A stretch of 64,000 nt of DNA from Cucumis sativus (lineage: Eukaryota; Streptophyta; Magnoliopsida; Cucurbitales; Cucurbitaceae): assembly GCF_000004075.3 (NCBI RefSeq), contig NC_026658.2:14744075-14808074 (forward strand), given 5' to 3'. The position numbers and the translations under genes were made by a program. The stretch's first letter is position 1, and the number at the start of each line of letters is the position of its first letter. Positions 60,055-64,000 of this stretch are shown piece after piece. The notes below the pieces were generated by a model. It had not been told where the DNA came from and ran no database searches. It saw only the letters and a list, made by a program, of their open reading frames with translations.

Positions 60055-62034
60055 ATGGCATCTTCTTCTTTTTTGTTCATCATTTTTTTCTTGTCTCTAA
60101 TTTTTCTCTCCACACATACCTTATCTTCTCACTACACCCAACTCTTCTACCCTGGTTTCTATGGATCCATCGACATAACTTTGAAAGAATCTGCAGAAAT
60201 TGAAAGCAATGGAGTTTTGAGGCTCACCAGTCGTAATTCCCGAAACAACATCGGCCAGGCCTTTTACTCCTCTCCAATCCAGTTCAAAAACTCCTCCAGC
60301 GACGGTGGCCGTGGACCCTCTTTCTCCACTTGTTTTGTCTTCTGTATCATCCCCGAGAACGAGGGCGGCCATGGATTTACTTTCGCCATTGTCCCTTCTA
60401 AAGATCTCAAAGGCATTTCTCAGAGGTTTCTTGGACTCTTCAACGAATCCAATTTCTATGGGATACTTTCAAATCATATCTTCGCTGTGGAATTCGATAC
60501 AATCTTCGATGTTGGGATCAAAGATATAGATAACGATCATGTGGGGATTGATTTAAACAGCTTGATTTCGAATGCCACTGTTCACGCTGCTTATTTTGAC
60601 GAATTGGGTAAAGTTCATAATCTCTCACTTCAAAGTGGGAAGCCGATTAAAGTTTGGATTGATTATGATTCTGATGAAATCACTCTCAATGTTACGATTT
60701 CCCCTTTTAATTCAAAACCCAGAAACCCAATTCTGTCTTACAGAGTGGATCTTTCATCGATTTTTTATGAAGAAATGTACATTGGATTTACTGCATCAAC
60801 AGGCTTACTTTCTAGAAGCTCACAGTTCATTTTAGGTTGGAGTTTCGCCATTAATGGCCAAGCTCGAGATCTTGATATCTCTTCACTTCCTTTACCCAAA
60901 AAGAAGAAAACAAGGGAGAAAATCAGTCTCCCTGTTTATGTATCTATAACAACTGCCAGTGTTTTTGTGATCTCTGTTTTCGTTTTGGGTTTTTATCTCT
61001 TACGAAAGTGCAAAAAATCCGAAGAAATCGAACCGTGGGAGCTTCAATTAGGACCTCATCGATATTCCTACAGAGAATTAAAAAAAGCTACAAGAAATTT
61101 CAGCGAGAAGGAGCTTCTGGGGTATGGCGGATCTGGGAAAGTATACAGAGCAATCCTTCCAATTTCGAAAACCCAAATCGCCGTTAAGCGAATATGTCAC
61201 GATTCAAAACAGGGTCTCCGGGAATTCATGACGGAGATCGCCACAATTGGAATGCTCCGTCACCGAAATCTGGTTCAGTTGTTAGGATGGTGTCGGCGGG
61301 AACGAGATCTGCTTCTTGTTTACGAGTTTATGGAGAATGGAAGCTTAGATAATTACTTATTCGACGATCCAGTAAGGATTTTGGATTGGGAAGAGAGATT
61401 CAAAGTGATTAAGGGAGTTGCCTCTGCTCTGCTTTATCTTCACGAGGGGTATAAACAGGTGGTGATTCATAGAGACGTGAAGGCAAGCAATGTGTTATTA
61501 GACGGCGAATTGAATGGAAAATTGGGGGATTTCGGGCTGGCAAAGGTGTACGAACACGGATCGGCACCGGATACCACTCGGGTAGTCGGAACTTTGGGGT
61601 ATTTAGCACCAGAGCTGCCAAGAACAGGAAAATCGACGACGAGCTCCGATGTATACGCGTTTGGGGCTTTAATGCTGGAAGTGGCATGTGGGCGGCGGCC
61701 AGTGGAGGTGAAGGCGTTGCCGGAGGAGATGACGTTGGTGGATTGGATTTGGGATAAATACAGAGAAGGGCAGGTTTTGTCGGTCGTGGATTCGAAGCTC
61801 CAGGGAGTTTACGACGAGGTAGAGCTGACGATGGTGTTGAAATTGGGGGTAATGTGTTCGAATAATGTGCCGGAGCAAAGGCCGAGTATGAGGCAGGTAG
61901 TGCGGTGTTTGGACGGAGAAATTGGCGTCGTCGATGAATGGAAGTCGCCCGGCGGCGGAAGTAAGGGCGGTGGGGTGGGGGATTTTCTTGGGTCATTTAC
62001 GTCCACGTCCATCAGTGGAGAAAGCTCCGGTTAA
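60055..62034 (+). CDS. L-type lectin-domain receptor kinase, intronless
   Basis: Plasma-membrane receptor-like kinase of the same family as the gene at 41212-44078. One exon, 659 residues, the usual length. Signal peptide about 1-24; lectin domain about 26-266 with AVEFDT (144-149) and KDIDNDHVGIDLNS, the metal- and sugar-site region; membrane segment about 292-316. The kinase has Lys378, HRDVKASN (472-479), DFG (492-494) and GTLGYLAPE. The glycine loop reads GYGGSGKVYRA: the glycines stay, but Ser replaces the usual aromatic at the loop tip and Ala the Gly after VYK/R. Kinase activity is still likely because all catalytic residues are kept. A Gly/Ser-rich tail ends the protein. Long antisense frames over the kinase part are shadows. 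Confidence 0.95.
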   Translation: MASSSFLFIIFFLSLIFLSTHTLSSHYTQLFYPGFYGSIDITLKESAEIESNGVLRLTSRNSRNNIGQAFYSSPIQFKNSSSDGGRGPSFSTCFVFCIIPENEGGHGFTFAIVPSKDLKGISQRFLGLFNESNFYGILSNHIFAVEFDTIFDVGIKDIDNDHVGIDLNSLISNATVHAAYFDELGKVHNLSLQSGKPIKVWIDYDSDEITLNVTISPFNSKPRNPILSYRVDLSSIFYEEMYIGFTASTGLLSRSSQFILGWSFAINGQARDLDISSLPLPKKKKTREKISLPVYVSITTASVFVISVFVLGFYLLRKCKKSEEIEPWELQLGPHRYSYRELKKATRNFSEKELLGYGGSGKVYRAILPISKTQIAVKRICHDSKQGLREFMTEIATIGMLRHRNLVQLLGWCRRERDLLLVYEFMENGSLDNYLFDDPVRILDWEERFKVIKGVASALLYLHEGYKQVVIHRDVKASNVLLDGELNGKLGDFGLAKVYEHGSAPDTTRVVGTLGYLAPELPRTGKSTTSSDVYAFGALMLEVACGRRPVEVKALPEEMTLVDWIWDKYREGQVLSVVDSKLQGVYDEVELTMVLKLGVMCSNNVPEQRPSMRQVVRCLDGEIGVVDEWKSPGGGSKGGGVGDFLGSFTSTSISGESSG

Positions 62035-64000
62035 TTATGCTAATTACTAATTAGTGACGACAGAAATATCATTAGCAATTTTGGTTTTTGTTTTTTGTTT
62101 ATTCTTTTTTGGGAATTTTTTCTTACCTTGTAAATGACTGACACTGACTGAACTCTTAACTCAAAAATCACAATAATCAAGTAATAAGAAAATTACAATT
62201 TAGTTTTTTTTCTTTTTCTTTCTAATATATATGGATTGTAAATTTATAGTCACAACCTTTTTTAAAAAAGGATATTAAGTATACTATGTTTCTATTGACT
62301 TAATTTATTTATTAATAAAAGCAAGGTAAATTAAAATGAGGGGTATGTTTGAAAGTATTACAATTCTGAGAAGGGTAAAGAAATTAAAAAAAAAAAAAAA
62401 AAAAGAAGAAGAAGTAGATTTTAGGTAGGATTGTTTCTTTTAATATGGAAGAACCCTTAATTTTTTAGTGAAAAATAACCTAAACAAATTTCCAAGATTG
62501 AAAGGAGAATGAGACCGAAATGGGAAAGAGGCATTGATATTGGAATGTTTGATAGAGATAAGCACTAATTAGAGTAACAATCATTTTCTAAATGTCACAA
62601 TTTACACTCTTCATTCTCTCATACACTTCAAAAGTTGTGGATGAGAAATTCAATTATCAACTAATTAATAATAAATTTAGATAGTTGATTGTGTCTTCTT
62701 TTTTTCTTCTAAGTTTGAAAGTCTAGTTTTGAAGTTTGTAAATTTAATTTTTTGAAAATAAATACTTATACAAGTAGAATTGTCAATCCTTTTTTTTTTC
62801 TTCTATGTATAAGGAACTCAAATAGGAACATAGCTAAATTAATTCAAACATATTTTCATTGACTAAAGAATTTAGAGGTTGAAATATTACTCCTTTTACT
62901 TTTCTTTTTTTTAATGAATTGTCAATGGGTTCTTATTGTTATTATTTGGGAAAATAATTTTATTTATCATCAAATAGAATGATCATGATTTTTTATTTGT
63001 TAAGTGATGTTATGAGTCATTTGGTTGCAAGTAAAATGTTAGAGGAGTGTGTTTCTTCTCTTTTTCTTTCTCACTTATCATGAGTGCTTTACTTTGTTAT
63101 TGTCTCGTTAATTTAATTTTGTACCTAATTGGTTGGTGTAAAATAAAATAAAAAGTATATGTTACCTTTTTTATTTTGCTATTACTTCTTTTCAAATTAT
63201 AAGATTAGTTGGTATTGTTGGGTTCATTTTTAGCTCTCGTCTTTAATCTTTCTATTTACATTATAAAGACAAAGTAGGAAAAGAAGGATAAAGTTTATTT
63301 GGTTGTAAACTATAATAATTGAAAATTGTGTATTGATGGGATAATAATACATTATATTTCATTGAATTTACACTAAGTATTGAAGTTGCAAATGTCATCC
63401 TTTTGCCAAATTTTCCTTTTCTTATTTAACTCATTCTACATTTTTGCACTTCTACTTCCTTTATATACATGCCTAAAATATATATATATTTCCCTTCTTC
63501 ATTCAATTATTTTCAATCATTCCTACATTAATATGTCTTTTTTTCAAGTATGTAGTTCCCATTCATACATTGACTACAGTTGCAACTTGAAAGGTTGAAC
63601 AACTAAAAGTCACGATTAAAATTGTAATTTTTTTTCATATATCAATATAAAAAATATTCACGAAACAAATAATGCGTTAGTTTCTATTCATTTATAAAAC
63701 AGTTCAAATATAAATTTGTAGTAGTTTTTTTAGTAGCATGAACGAGATGAGACTTTCTTTTAGGTATTTTTATAACATGAAAGTGAGTCTAATTTAGTTA
63801 ATATTGATGTAATCTCTATTCATTTATTTTGATATTTGATTTACTAAAATAAAAAAGAATTGATGTTTTTATTTAATACAAGTTTTGCTAAATTTTATAA
63901 TGAAAGGAAATTCAAACCAAAAATATAATAATAATAATTTTTAAAGAATTTCTTAATAATAAATTTGAAGTAATTAAGTTTTACCATTAAAATAATAAAT
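62035..64000. other. 3' flank and intergenic, no gene seen
   Basis: The kinase 3' untranslated region, then AT-rich DNA with a poly-A/GAA run at 62386-62412. A plus-strand frame at 63380-63598 is Phe/Leu/Ser-rich low-complexity sequence without support. Confidence 0.6.

Noticed and set aside
61409-61996. 195-codon minus-strand open frame over the kinase
   Set aside because: A shadow of the GC-richer kinase region of the lectin receptor kinase on the plus strand; Pro/Arg/Ser-rich with no domain.
1-64000. CRISPR array, tRNA or rRNA genes
   Set aside because: No regular spacer-repeat pattern was seen, and the only tRNA-like B-box found belongs to the SINE at 3049-3217.

Overview
The window is nuclear DNA of a flowering plant, almost certainly a eudicot. 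Genes have canonical GT-AG introns in an AT-rich background with many AT, GA, poly-A and poly-T runs, and the families present (WRKY, SIAMESE-related, L-type lectin receptor kinases, potato inhibitor I, mitochondrial FtsH) are plant families. The protein sequences and one MITE look cucurbit-like (Cucumis, Luffa or Benincasa type), but that is an impression from memory. I rebuilt gene models by hand from exon frames and splice sites, so most multi-exon entries are full coding models.

Layout. 1.3-7.4 kb (-): an 8-exon mitochondrial m-AAA protease (FTSH3/10 type) with a SINE in intron 6 flanked by an 11-bp target-site duplication. 8.2-10.2 kb (-): a group IIc WRKY factor, WRKY49-like. 10.2-19 kb: a long AT-rich gene-poor stretch with a GC-richer island, an exon-like fragment and a polypurine tract. 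19.0-19.3 kb (+): an intronless SIAMESE-related CDK inhibitor. 19.7-21.4 kb (-): a 3-exon gene of unknown function. 23.5-26.1 kb (+): the Hsp70 nucleotide exchange factor FES1. 26.8-27.7 kb (-): a thaumatin-like protein. 31.0-33.0 kb (-): a 5-exon D-type cyclin with LxCxE motif. 34.7-37.6 kb (-): an 8-exon GID4 homologue, substrate receptor of the GID/CTLH ubiquitin ligase. 37.6-41.2 kb: a CACTA-like terminus and a T-rich degenerate tandem array. 41.2-44.1 kb (-): a two-exon L-type lectin receptor kinase. 49.8-50.3 kb (+): a potato-inhibitor-I proteinase inhibitor, followed by an upstream-only copy (51.5 kb) and a nonsense-bearing pseudogene (53.1-53.9 kb). 54-59 kb: LINE fragments and an LTR-like stretch. 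60.1-62.0 kb (+): a second, intronless L-type lectin receptor kinase.

Functionally this is an ordinary euchromatic neighbourhood, not a pathway cluster. Two themes recur: defence and surface sensing (two lectin receptor kinases, thaumatin-like protein, proteinase inhibitor cluster, WRKY), and cell-cycle control (SIAMESE-related inhibitor and D-type cyclin, 12 kb apart; these families bind one another). I found no convincing novel multi-gene system. The best leads are the decaying proteinase-inhibitor tandem with its unusual Phe-Asp reactive site, the unknown three-exon gene beside the CDK inhibitor, the SINE with intact duplication, and the nested T-rich repeat array.
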